Below, one piece after another: positions 44,975-56,800 of a stretch of DNA of 64,000 nucleotides. Origin of the DNA: Angiostrongylus vasorum (Eukaryota; Nematoda; Chromadorea; Rhabditida; Metastrongylidae); NCBI GenBank assembly GCA_018806985.1, contig JADANN010000256.1, forward strand, positions 99,501 to 163,500, written 5' to 3'. Position 1 is the stretch's first letter. Every line of letters begins with the position of its first letter. Under the pieces are notes generated by a model. It saw nothing but the letters and a program-made list of their open reading frames with translations, ran no database searches and had not been told where the DNA came from. Made by a program: the position numbers and the translations under genes.

Positions 44975-46260
44975 TCACAATAGCTCACATTTCGGCGGCT
45001 TCGCCCTCCTCGGAGCCTGGAAAGGTCAAATTGACAAGCAGTTTACTCAGTCAAACACTTTGATCTTAGCAGATAAAACTTAACACATAAATTTTCATTT
45101 CGCATAGTAAATAGCTCTTTTCAGACACGCACCGTTTTATATCTTAAGACTCACCGTTTTGTTCGTTATAGGAGTTCCAGCTATTTTTGGGGACTGTAAC
45201 CATTGAAAATGGTTGTTTACCGCGCCATGTTCAGGAGTTCTCCCACTCCTTTCATGTGCACACACTGGTGGCTATTCAAAACATGTTTCTGACAAGCGCC
45301 TTTTTTTGCGTGTGGGGGGGTGAAGGAAGAGTTAATGAACGAGTATGTTTTTGCTACTTGGCTTTTGGTACCATTTGGTGGTTGAGCAGTTTCCGGACAG
45401 GTTCTTTCGAACGTTAAAGAACGGAAGCCAGTTTTTTCCTCGGTTCCTCTCGCGTGAAATTTATACACTGTGTTAGTTTAGCTATTCAAAACATTTGTCC
45501 ATCTTTTTCCTTTGTTGAACCGATTACAACGCAGTCGTGGATATATCTACAGTAAGGTACCGGCCAGAGACAGAGTACAGAAGCTTCAACTCTATACATG
45601 AAGGCCAGAGCAAGGCTTGGTGCCAGTCGCCGTCGTATTATCAACCCCCTTATTTGTGCGTAATATTTTCGGGACACGAAGCGCGTGTAGCGCAGTGATT
45701 AGAGGCGCCCTGCAACACACATAAGTTCGATTTCCTGCCCTAGGTTCCCTAATTCTTCCAACCCTCCTGGGTCGGAAAAATTGGTATCAGACTTGTCTGG
45801 GAGGATAGCAGCACTGGCTCGAGAAATCGGTAGACCACCACGAGTCATTGTACAGGCAAGATGTGCTTTCATTCACCTCTAACGGTGTTTAAGGAAGTCG
45901 AATGCATGGGAATTGATAAGCGCCGGAGCGTTATCCTCTATACGTTTATTTTCCGGAATATCTGAAGATTGAACAGTTTAGGCAAACATCTGAGAGGCCC
46001 ATGAGCTGTTGAGTCGACGAGCCAGCTGAAAATGTTAATTGCTGCTTTACATTATACGAGTAGTTGGATGATGCCTTACATTGCGGAGTCATTCTACTCG
46101 TTAGTATAAGGGTGGTAACGTCGAAGGACTACGTCACGTGCACGCTGTAAGAACGTGCTTTGCATAGATGATCCAAGAACATTTACTTAGTCGCTTCCTC
46201 TTGTTTTCCGTCCTTATGTAACGCCTTTAGTATAGTTAGTACAGCTTTCGAACAAAGTTG
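44975..46260 (-). mobile_element. PLE remnant with RT fragment, split by a SINE
   Basis: On the minus strand, 46230-45958 and 45663-45400 align with the RT of the PLE at 915-2210 (RRRLAPSLALAFMYRVEA). The active site reads RYIHDC, so the first catalytic Asp is replaced by His and the enzyme is dead. A repeat A SINE lies between the two parts with a target duplication. At the 3' end, 45020-44985 holds a decayed hammerhead-like motif (CCGAGGA, GAAATGTG). Confidence 0.75.
45675..45946 (+). mobile_element. tRNA-derived SINE (repeat A) inside PLE
   Basis: Flanked by TATTTTCGGGA (45664-45674) and TATTTTCCGGA (45947-45957), an 11-bp target duplication with one change. Head AGCGCGTGTAGCGCAGTGAT, B box AGTTCGATTTCC. 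It interrupts the PLE reverse transcriptase. Confidence 0.92.
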
Positions 46261-46261
46261 A

Positions 46262-47132
46262 TCTTGAAACTCATGTAGACTGCACGCGATCCTACTCAAG
46301 GCTTCTTTAGAAATGGCTATGCTAATGCAAAACTTGGAACTAATTCTAATAGCGCACGTGCGCTGTCAGGGAGAGCACGGTGATCCTTGATTTTCCCGGC
46401 TGGTTATCGACACTAGTTCGAATCTGGAGACTTTCGTAAACGGTGTTTCTTTGTTTTAATGAACCTAATGTGTTTGATTTGTTTAATAGGTCTTCGATTC
46501 ACTGACACTTTTAAGATTCCTAACACAACAACTGCACAGTTTGCCGTTTAGCACTCATCAACTTTATAATAATCAAAGTTTTCTATCTGTAATAATCTAT
46601 AAATCTGTTCAGTTCTATTCCTCTTGTTGAATTTTAATACTTTGCTACTTTCTGTATGCTTGTCGCTAGTTTATGATGTATGACTTAAATTTCCAACATC
46701 CTTTATTTCACTCATTCATCCTCAACATTTAAATTCCTCCCCTTACATGGTCCTCGATCGTTCGGCCCACCTCTTACATTGTAGCTAACATTCTGGAAGA
46801 ATCATATAAACCAGGCGGTAAATTTCCCTCTGATTCCAAAAAGGCTGGTTGGTGATTGCCTGTGGTCAAGACCTGGGAACGTTCTAGCACGGCCTTCCAG
46901 CCAAAATTACTCTTAACAAACATTCAACGTGACAGAAGGTGGCATGTCCACAAGCTTCAATCGAGCCCACAAACGAGCGTGTCTACTTGATACCTGCATC
47001 GATGACAGCTGCGAGGCGGGCCACTGAGTGAAAGAAGTTCTGTTGCCGGCACGATGAATGAACGGGTCGTCTAAGTCAAGTAGTGTGCTTAACATCTCAT
47101 TTTATAGATCTGCTTTTCTCTTTGTGCATATC

Positions 47133-47171
<39 letters not shown>

Positions 47172-47870
47172 TGTATATACGCTAACAAATGCTTAAAGAA
47201 GATCCATGGAGTGTGCTTTTTATTGCGCACCGTAACAGCGCGTCATTGGTATCTGGTTTTCCACGGCAGTAATGAATTGACATCCAGTCATTCCTTTTAA
47301 ATCGTTAATTATAGCTGGAATATCAATGACGTTATATCGAATGTTTGATCAGTAGAATTCCTACAAAGATATTCCTGGCAGGCTTCAACTGTATCGAACT
47401 TGTTTATTGAGGAAGTCGCAAGGAAAGTTACTAGTAACCGATGAGAAGGGTGAATGTTGTTGAACACGAATCGATTGTATTCTTGTGTTAAATGCATTTG
47501 TCACTGTAGAAGACATATTGGATGAAAATTGACTATCTGTTTTAGAGTAACTTTATGGGATGAGGGTAAAGAGTAGAAATACGGTTTATAAACTACCATG
47601 AAATGATGACAATTTTTGTAAAGAAAATGCGGCGCAAACGCCATCTTAGTAATTTCTGCCCTTGGAATTTACCTATGAACTCAAAAAGTTATTGGTTTAG
47701 GACTACTTTCATGCCACCTTTACTGAGCGAATGGCTTTGGCCGGATTCTGCTTTTGAGCCTCGTCGGCCTTTTTGCTAATAAGAATTATAAATTTCAAAT
47801 CGTTATGGTTTTCTACGTTCACTCACTTCCTGATCTTTTTTCCTCGTTTATTTGGTTATCAGTGGAAGAC
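46262..47870. other. Unassigned DNA
   Basis: Only the TA microsatellite is recognised. No exon or repeat family matched. Confidence 0.45.
47134..47177. repeat. (TA)n microsatellite
   Basis: A pure TA run of about 34 bases, continuing into ATGCATGTATATAC. Confidence 0.95.
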
Positions 47871-47874
47871 ATTT

Positions 47875-47900
47875 TTTTATTTATTTATTTATTTATTTAC
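47875..47900. repeat. (TTTA)n microsatellite
   Basis: About six TTTA units immediately before a repeat C copy. Confidence 0.9.
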
Positions 47901-47919
47901 TCCATTTTATATGAGCCGT

Positions 47920-48268
47920 CCCTCCCAACCATTTACCGCTTCATCGTGGCTGGGAGGTGTTTCTGGGTGTCGGGCTGCGATGTACAGCTGGGAGATTCAT
48001 CCTCCTTGCAGGGTCTCCCAAGCTGAGAAGGAGTCCAGCGTTTCCATCAAAAAAGCCTAGGTAAGAGTAAATCAATACCAGGATTGACCACCGTCCTAGT
48101 ACCAAACCAGGCGCACGGTGCGATTCTCCCTCTGATCCACAAAGGCAACGCCTGCCTGATTCCAGCGAACCACAATGGCTAAACCAGCAAATCTCCGAAA
48201 AAATGGATATTATGCTGCGGAGCGCACAATCAGTGGGGACGGACCATCCAAGTGTCCAAGTAAGTATA
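47920..48268 (+). repeat. Repeat C copy
   Basis: Plus-direction copy from CCTCCCAACCATTTACCGC to ATCCAAGTGTCCAAGTAAGT, with the tail repeat clearly visible. It follows a TTTA microsatellite. Confidence 0.85.
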
Positions 48269-48284
48269 TGAATCGTCATCACAT

Positions 48285-48560
48285 CTGGTGTGCAGATCCT
48301 AGCACTTCTGTCATTCGTTTCTCTTTTTTTTTGTTACATTAATCGTACACAAAGGTCTTCGATGAAGTGTTGTTTCGGCTGCTGTTTGAGGATTTGCTTT
48401 TTTCATGGATGTCGTTGAATGTTGGTGGAGTCGACTTTCTTTGCAGTATTCTGGAGAGCCGAGCTAGGCGTTTCCACGTAGATAGGAGGAGAGCGTTGGG
48501 ATGGTGTAGAACCAGTATCTTGTCTCCTGATGGACTGCGTCACTAACCACTGTTCTTTTT
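48285..48560 (-). repeat. Repeat D copy, decayed
   Basis: Shares GTGCAGATCCTAGCACTTCT, ACAAAGGTCTTCGATG, GATGTCGTTGAATG and GAGTCGACTTTCTTTGCAG with 25325-25678. It directly follows repeat C. Confidence 0.55.
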
Positions 48561-48734
48561 AGTCTACTGGTGCAGCTTTGCTGAAAATATTTTCTCGCAT
48601 TTACATTTGTAATCGAATTCTTCATTTATATTTATCCTAAGAATTTTCTGAGTGTATTACTCAGCTACTGCCAAATGAAAAGTCCAGTTGCGTTGCCATA
48701 TTCGAATCACGACGTAGTGTATAGTTAGAATATC

Positions 48735-49012
48735 TTTTTTTGCTACTCATCTCGTCTTCGCCTACTGTGCGGTTCGCAGCACTTCTTGCTTCATTTCATC
48801 TTCAATGTCGTAAAATGCTGGTCGAGTCTATTCTACCTGGAGTGCTGAGACAACAAAGATGGAGTGGGGTGGAGTGTTCCCAGTTGAATTGCAGAGAGAT
48901 ATTTTCCCCGGATAAGTCCGATATACCACTTTGCCGACTCCGGGGGATGAGCGGTCTGGTGGTCCTGGTGGGCCTGGTGGGGGGGGATCTTGCCAGCACA
49001 GTTTAGCCTACA
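48735..49012 (-). repeat. Repeat D copy with G-rich insert
   Basis: Shares AATGTCGTAAAATGCTGGTC, GAGTGCTGAGACAAC and GATAAGTCCGATATACCAC with the family. A G-rich run follows at 48953-48992. Confidence 0.5.
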
Positions 49013-49014
49013 TT

Positions 49015-50480
49015 TTTGTTACCTATTGTTCCTGTGGAGAATACGTTTTTAGACAGGAAACACTTCGTTGTTTTTTCTTTAGTGTCATCAACTGGGCGGA
49101 GAATGAGTTCGACATGTTCATTTGGAAGAGGTGGAATTTCCTTCTACCTGGAAGATGTTAAGTATCGAGGCAACCACCTGCCTTTGTTCTGCCATGCTAG
49201 AAAACTAGCAATGTGATGACACTTAGAGTGTCGAGAGAAAAACCGACTTGTCCGATCGGAGAAAATACCAGTCGGTTGCATATTGTGCTTGGATCCACAT
49301 TATTCGTTTAAATTAGCCATTTAAATATTCATTAAGATATTAATTAAACGAGACTGTTCAAGATTCATCACTAATTTGGTCCTTTCAGTAGGTATTTCCT
49401 TTTTTAAATCGTTCCAGCTGACTTTGATTTCTCTCAAATTTCCTTCCATCGTTTGTTTTGTCCATTGTTTTATGTAGTGGCTGATATTCCCAGCAATGCA
49501 TTGTTTTCTGTTTCTGGGCGAATTCCATTTCGCCACCATTGCAGTTCACTTAGTTCCTCGTTTACTTTCGTGTCGATTTTTCGACTAGTTCGGCGAAGCG
49601 GCCGGCGAGTGATAAGTTGTGATAACAAAACCCGTTTTCCATCTAGGATTGAGGTGGGGCGGACGGACGATGGCTCGATTTTAGAGTCGTAGTTTTAAAT
49701 TTCTGTTCCTTCGTAGGTTGACTACGTAGCCTCATAAATGTCCATTAGGCTTGTTGAGCTATGACTTAAGTTAATCAATAATCATAGCAAATTCGTCCAC
49801 TATTGTGGAAGGATGTTGTAAACAACACAATTGTCTGACATGAGCAGTTTCATTAAGTCGTGCTTACTATGATGAAACCGACTATTTGCTAGGGTCATTT
49901 GTGATGTTGTCTTAGGTACTACTTTTTTGTTGGTCACCATTGAAAGTTTTTTTCGTGGTAGAGTGTTGCGTCGTGTCAGACATTAGGAAGTTGCGTCGTG
50001 TCAGACATTAGGAAGCTCCGAGAATTTCGTGTGTTTCCAGAGACACCTTTTTTTCTATAACACAAAGTCTACCAAAAACCATTCCGACATCTCCTTTCAT
50101 TTCGAAAAGCAACGAGTGGTAATTTTGACCTTGTAACGACTTACATAGCCTAGTCCGGCGTTCAATTTAATACTTTAGTCTTTACGGGACCCAATTCATT
50201 AGTAATTATCTATATCTAACTAATATTTAGTATTTATTTAATGAGTTTCGATAAATGATAGAGGAAGTAAGTTGTTATTAGCTATAGTGAGCTAGCTAAT
50301 TAGTTGTGTTGACTTGTTAGTAGTCGTGCTCTGTTTCAAATTCTATAAAAAATGCAACTTGTATTTCTTACTTATGCTTTCAGTCGTCCCGTATTTCTCG
50401 TGTACCCTACTGGTTGATAAGTTGAGTGCACGTTGATGTTTATTAAATCGTTTTTTAAATTTCAGTATTTTTTCGTGATG
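49015..50480. other. Unassigned DNA
   Basis: Contains the 25-bp duplication; otherwise nothing recognised. Confidence 0.45.
49966..50015. repeat. 25-bp perfect tandem duplication
   Basis: TTGCGTCGTGTCAGACATTA plus GGAAG occurs twice in a row without a mismatch. Confidence 0.98.
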
Positions 50481-50506
50481 TTTGCAGGAGTTGCCATCAA
50501 TAAAAG

Positions 50507-50533
50507 ATGAAAGTTTCTGATGTGAAAATGGAG
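50507..50533 (+). CDS. Possible first coding exon (9 codons)
   Basis: A T-rich acceptor ends in TTTGCAG at 50487, followed by a 19-base leader, an ATG at 50507, nine codons (MKVSDVKME) and a GAG/GTATGA donor at 50533. This layout fits a trans-spliced nematode first exon. It lies on the same strand as, and 3.3 kb upstream of, the first recognised nsy-1 exon and ends in phase 0, which is compatible with it. There is no homology support; a chance arrangement is likely enough to keep confidence low. Confidence 0.2.
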
Positions 50534-50604
50534 GTATGACGCTTTATACTTTGCAGTAGTTGACGAATCTAGAGATTCATGATTGTGTTAGTTATTGTCA
50601 AACG

Positions 50605-50984
50605 TTACTTCCAAAGGTTTACCGCCTCATTGTTAGCTCGAAGGGGTTTGTGGGTGTCGGACTGGGATGTGCAGCGGGGGTTCATCCCCCGGCAGGGTCT
50701 CCCAAGCTAAATACTCCTGCGTTTCCATCAAAAAGCCTAGCTTAGAGTAAATATCACGATCCGCTACCGTCCTGGTACCAAACTAGTCGCATGGTGGCAA
50801 ATCTATCTGATCCACAAGGGCTGTGACTGTCTGTGGTGATGACGACCTGGAGCAGACTTTGGCTTGGCCAACCTAAGGACTCTAGGAATCCACAATGGCT
50901 AAACCACCAAAATCCCGAAAAGTGGAGATTATGCTGGGATCCGCACAACTAGTGAGGACGGGTCGTCCAAGTATCCAAGTACGT
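50605..50984 (+). repeat. Repeat C copy
   Basis: Plus-direction copy. It keeps GGTTTACCGCCTCAT, GTGTCGGACTGGGATG, the GGGGGTTCATCCCCCGGCAG hairpin and the tail GTCCAAGTATCCAAGTACGT. Confidence 0.85.
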
Positions 50985-51691
50985 ATTGTCCAACATTCAG
51001 GAAAATATGCCAGGCACAGGATGCTTGTTTTGTTGACTGTAAACCGTTATAACTCAGACATTTTTTTTAAACGCAGAACGAGTTTGTCCAATATGTCATA
51101 ATTAACTTTTGATTTTCTGAAGGCTTTGAAACGTATTTTTTAGTACGTTTTTTTTCGACAAGGTTGTTATCTCCGGTAGTGAAGCAGTTGAACAACTGGG
51201 ATTTCATCCGCACAAGACGCGGTAATTTCCTTCATTGATGAGTGGGCGGTTGCAGCGATCACTTTAAAAATCCTTAAAAAATATTGCTGTATGATTGGTG
51301 ACTCTTTCGCTCGACAGTGGTTCCGACAGCATCTCCATCGTTTCAATGATGCTCTTCGTCTCCAGTACCAGGCGTGGAGAGAGTGATTTTTCCGTACACA
51401 TAGTTCCCAGTTTTCAACTAGAAATTTGAAAAAAGTGGGACTGTGATAAATATGTTGTTGAATATTGGATCATTGAAAAAGTATGAAAATGGTTTCGGTA
51501 GGTAAAGTGTTGGTACTACAAAACAAGGCTGTAATGTCATGCAGTGAAAATTGGGTCGATTTGAGATTTTGCGGTCCTTAGTGTTGGTTGGCACGACCGA
51601 GCGGTAATCTTCTTAGGGCCAATATCTAGGGTAGTTTGGCTAAATAAGAGTAGGCTTGAATTCCTCATTTCTATAGTATTATCACAACAAA

Positions 51692-51979
51692 CGGGCGCGT
51701 GTGGCGCAGCGGTCGGAGGCGCCCTGCAACACGCCCGTGGAATCGATCCCCGCACCCATGGCCCACCAAGCCTTCCTTCCCACCGTAGTCGGCAAATTGG
51801 TACCAGACTTGTCTGTGGGAGGATAGCAGTATTGGATCGATACATCGGTAGACCACCGCGGATCATTGTAAAGGCCAGATAAGCATACAATCACCTCCAA
51901 ACGATGCATAATGAAGTCGAATGCATGGTGCATCCCTCAGGAATTGATCGACGCCGAGAGTTTTATCCTTTATCCTTTT
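51692..51979 (+). mobile_element. tRNA-derived SINE (repeat A)
   Basis: One of the best-preserved copies: head GGGCGCGTGTGGCGCAGCGG, B box GGAATCGATCCCCGC, tail TTTATCCTTTATCCTTT. Approximate duplication TTATCACAACA / TTATCAGAACA at the borders. Confidence 0.92.
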
Positions 51980-52129
51980 ATCAGAACAGAAATACTTCTA
52001 CTTATGTCAGTGGTTTACCATAAATCACCCATTACACTTGTTTTTTTGTTCATTTATCTTTCGCATAGGGGCATTACGTTCTTTTTGCTTTTCATCTGAA
52101 TAGCCTTGAGAGCTAAATAAGGAGGGAAA

Positions 52130-52560
52130 AAATGTGAACGAAGTTTTGATATTTCTGAAAATTTGGAGATCGATACTTCTTCGCAATCTGCTCAGTATCA
52201 TGTGATGCCGCCTTTCCGTCTAAAATTATTTTCTCTTTTTCAACTCTGGAACCATTCATCACGGGGACTTGCTGATTGATTGTATAGATGAAGCAACAGG
52301 AGTTGTTCATTACGTTTAGTGTAAATATATCACCAAGAATTACGCGTTCCTGACAAGCACCGTGTTTTTTAAAGCCCAGTCGAAGACGAAGTTCACACCT
52401 GCTCTTTGGCACCCGTTCAACGCTTGTTGTTACAAGTATGGTGTCATTAGTGAAGCGAAGATGGTGTAGCTACCGGTCATCAGCTTTCATTCCTTCGTCT
52501 TCCAATTTCTATACATATATCAGCGTTGAATTCCCAATAATGGCGCTGGACAGCTTCGTA
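52130..52560 (-). mobile_element. RTE-type LINE reverse transcriptase fragment
   Basis: The minus strand reads LEDEGMKADDR, LHHLRFTNDTILVTT, then a decayed block ending ERVILGDIFTLN. This matches the LHHLRFADDIVLIT ... DAPFTLNG region of the LINE at 31966-33995. FADD has become FTND, so the catalytic pair is lost. Sequence up to 52960 may belong to the same element but was not matched. Confidence 0.6.
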
Positions 52561-53389
52561 AGGTGATACTGCCATGTCTAATTTATCTTTTTACGTCAAG
52601 TGAGCTTTACCTATTCTGTTGAAGTGTGACTTTGTTATGCTTATGAGTCTGTTTTATAGAGGACTGCTTTGCAAGCTTCGGAGTGATTTACTCGGCGCTC
52701 ATCTAGGTCCACTTTAACTGATCAGAACGAACGTTTGTGGAGATGAGCATGTTTTTTATTTTGCTAACAATGAAATTCCTTCTTCTCAGCAGTTGGGTGA
52801 ATCGGTCGCATTCCTCATCGACGTTATTGGTAACGACGTTTTCTCAAAAGTCGAATAAGGGACTGCGGGGTCAACGCTACGACTTTAGTTACTCATCACC
52901 TTTAGTTGATATACTTATTATTTTAGCATTCTCCACTTGGATATTGTCGCATCCAAAGTGAACAAAAATTTTTTTTATTTGAAGCTGTAAATGGTATTAT
53001 TTCTGGTGTGCTTACATTTTAAGTACAAACTGCCACTAAACTTTGGCAACATGTTGTAAACCTGAGGTTTTTAGAAGCCTATCTCTACTCATCGTTTCCA
53101 CTAACGTTTCCTGGCTGCTTTGCTCTGGTAAACGCGGGTTTTCTTTTCACTGGTTTTCGTGAATAATTGCCATCACTTGGTTCACCGAACTTGGCCAGAC
53201 CTTGTCACTGCGCTCACATTGCAACGATGAGACTTATTTTCTGAAGGCAGTGTCGAATCGTATATTTCTCAGCTAACTGATTGCAAGTTTCCATGGAAAT
53301 AATTCTGCAACATGCGTCCAAGAGCATTCACTCACATACAAATGTACGTGTTCTTTCATGAGTTACTTTGAATAGTTTTATGATTACTG

Positions 53390-53700
53390 GTGTGGGAAGC
53401 GTTGGAGATCCAATGCAATATATTCTTGATCGCTGATTTGAGCCCATAACGGACTAAAGAAGCCCCTTCTTGTCTGTTGATTCTGCAAATTAGTACCAGA
53501 ATTGTCTTGGAGAAGGTATCTTCCTTCCACAAAGGTCGACGACTTCTTTTGGTGAGAAGCTAAAATACTTTAGCAGAGCTATCCCACCATTCCACAGAGA
53601 GTCAGAGAGTCAATTGGACCAGCATTTACCAAAGTCCTTGATGAGGTTGAAATCCTCGAGCAGCATCACGAATCCGATGATCTTCACGGATAAGGGATGC
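53390..53700 (+). mobile_element. Possible decayed repeat A
   Basis: Weak matches: GTGTGGGAAGCGTTGGAGAT, CTGCAAATTAGTACCAGAATTG (split here as two parts) and GGTTGAAATCCTCGAG. It lies just before the first nsy-1 exon seen. Could be unrelated. Confidence 0.35.
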
Positions 53701-53830
53701 AGGACAGTGAGATGAATGAGGTGTTGCGATCCTCCCAATGTGTGTGGAAAGGGATCGTATATATAAATTAAAATAGATGAATGATATGTTTTACTACTAA
53801 GAAAAGCAAAAGACCGTTTCTTGGTTTTAG

Positions 53831-56800
53831 GGCACGAATTTCACCCGCAAACTGCAAGTAGTGATCGTCATCGACCAGAAGGTGCAGAAAAATCTGAGGG
53901 TACGCGAAATGGCATTAAAGGACGTACAAAATGTCGCCGACACACTGAACGTCAACTTAACGGTAAGATTTGTGTACCATATTGGAGAAGAATAGGGCGA
54001 AGAGTTGGTTGAGGTAATAGGTCATCAACAGTTCAGTGTGAACCTTGGTTCACTCTCGCATAAGCAGTTTCATTTCCACGAAAATAAAGCTCTTCTTGCT
54101 TACAATACTGGTCAACTGATACCAGGAAGGGTATTAATGTTGACTTACTGACGCAGACCACTACGTGTGTCAAACACATGTTCACTACCCTAGCAGATTT
54201 TCTAAATCGTACACGATTACGCCGTTCGTGTGATTACGGGATTGCTCACTGCCATGATCACTAACTATCATGTTTGAATGATGTTATATCATTTTGTGGC
54301 TGTATACATGTATAAGGTGATAGGACGGCAGCTTTAATAATTTCTTCCAGCAAATTGACTTCGACCGATTGGATTTTGGTGAGACAACTGCGCTCGACAC
54401 GTTCTACAATGCCGATGTCGCGCTGGTGGACGTCACCGTGCAGCAGCAGCAGCCCAGTTTGTGTTATCATATCGGTGAGGCGGCCTAATCAGTAGATATC
54501 TCAACCAAGTGCCAGTGGACTGATGAGTCTCTACCCATTAGCGATCATGACTGACACAATTTGATGATTTTAACGTTCAGTTAGAATCATACTACCGAAA
54601 TCATAGCTCGCTTCAGTGCATGTTTAGAAATGTAATGCAAAAAATGCATGCAGAAAACAGCTTCAAAATTCTGTCGAAGCATTTCTTTGGAGGAAAGGGG
54701 GTACACATTCATCTAGGCTCTATTGGAATACCGATGAATGCAGGGTACTACGAACTGTTTGCTTCACTCACGATAAATCCGCATTTTGGTAAACTGCCGA
54801 CATTTTTTTGATAACCAAAATGCTTCAGAATTTGGTTATGTAGTATGTTATATAAGTCGTTGAGCGAATAAATCGTTTTGATTGAGTAAGACAACGACCA
54901 AGTCCATAACGTCTCAGTTCAGGTGTGCGTGAGAGCATGAATCAGTCGTACAACATCCTGATGACTTACATCGCTCCGGACTCCGAGTATCACATCATCG
55001 ACGCACTGAAGGTGGGCTGAACGACTTTTTCGCGAACTGAGTTGTGGATTTCCTCCAAGCTTGAAACCGTTAATCTTTATTCCTTTTTTCTTATACCTGC
55101 TGTTTACTTTAGTATAATTTTTTGAAAGCTTCGGCTAAGTTTCCCATCCAATTCATTCTTTCTCATCTGTTCTGAAGTATATCGTTGTTCCTAGAATTTC
55201 TCTTATCCTTCGTGCAGTCGTAGAAATGACGCGAACATCAGTTTAAATTTAGTTCTGTCATTATATATCTTTGTCCAACCAAATATAAAATGAGATAAAT
55301 AGGCAACGAATAAGTGCAAATATCAGCCTTTATGTTACATTTGTTCGTAGCTGGGTTTCCGATGATAACTTCTGAATTACGGGGGTTTGGTTAGTACCAC
55401 TCATCTTTTTCGCATGCGTTGAAGTTTATATAATACAACCTGCTTACATAACTGATGGATGGTCGGGAGACCTCTTATATTCGATTTCAGAAAACTCATG
55501 CCCATCTGCCGATGATTGTCTATATGAAGTTTCCAGAGAGCAGCACCCTTCAGTCTTACGATCGTAATATGAACGTGAGTTCGAGATCTCGTTTATTTCT
55601 TTCTTTTCGTCATTTTTTTTCAAACTATATATCAGCTGTTTATTTCTCTTTTAACGGAACGATCATCTCGTATCCCATGTTCGGTGTATAGTTATTGCTC
55701 ACGTGCATTTTCATTACCATTTCCTCGATCATGCTTCTCTTTTTCATAAAATTTGGAAATGCACTGTGTCAGCAGAAGCTTTGACCTACATCATACAACA
55801 TTTTATCATTAAAGTTTACAAATTGATATCCAACATCGCTTTGTTGTAAGTAGATTGTTGGAGTGAAACAAATGATGACTTCCTCTAGTCTCTGTTTTGA
55901 ACATCTGATCAAGTTAAACAATTTGTCTCTCAAAAGTTATCACTCTACTGGTCTTAGAATGGGAAAACAGACAAATAGGGACGACACAGATACATGAAAG
56001 CTGGTGTTGGACAAGCTTTAGCTCTGAAACTATCAATCTTCGACGCTTTTTTTGATATTAAGCAAATTTTATTTCTATGTTTACTCAATTAATAAAGTGT
56101 CGTGGCTTACTGAGAAAGCACTGAGAATCCATCTTGTTGTGCACTGTGTATTTTCAACTAATGAAAACTATTTAAGTAGAAATGCGGTCCCCAAAAAACC
56201 TAGTGAGAGAATTCTTGCGGCTGCAGAAAGTGTGACAGACGTCGTCGATTGACATTTTTAAGCCCATTTTTTTTGAAAATTCAATTCTCAGTGCAGGTGG
56301 TGAATCCGATGGCTTCTGATCTTAAACAAAATTTGTTTCGCTAGGTGCAAAGAAAGGGATCGTGACCGAAATATTGTCCAAACAGTATATTGTAAGTCTA
56401 TACCTAGTACTAATGTCGAACGTCCACCATCTCTGTCGCCTGTCCTCCAGGAGAACTGAGGTGTGTGCAAATAGTCTCCATTGATCTTAGTGTTATGCTT
56501 TTTGATAGCGCGTTTCATAATGCCGACCGCTTCTTTGTCCTACCTTGATACCACAGAAGATTTCGAGGCATATTTAAGTCGAGGGAATCGCAGAATCGGA
56601 AGAATAGACACAGGATCACGAATTCTTTATTTTTTTATATCCTCAGCTCCAGTATAAACTAATTGAACAATTAATTTCTTCCTTATTGAGCATTTCATCG
56701 AAGTTATTATTCATGTTGACTTTTCGACGGAGATATCTGCAACTAGAGGATTTATAGTCTGTTCATTCCATTGAGCGTGAGCAATTTTCAGAAACTGAGA

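Noticed and set aside
48931..49161. Collagen-like gene from GGPGGPGGGG
   Set aside because: Only a few Gly-Pro residues from a G-rich run; no Gly-X-Y periodicity beyond it.
51682..51933. Minus-strand ORFs across a SINE
   Set aside because: Antisense translation of repeat A.
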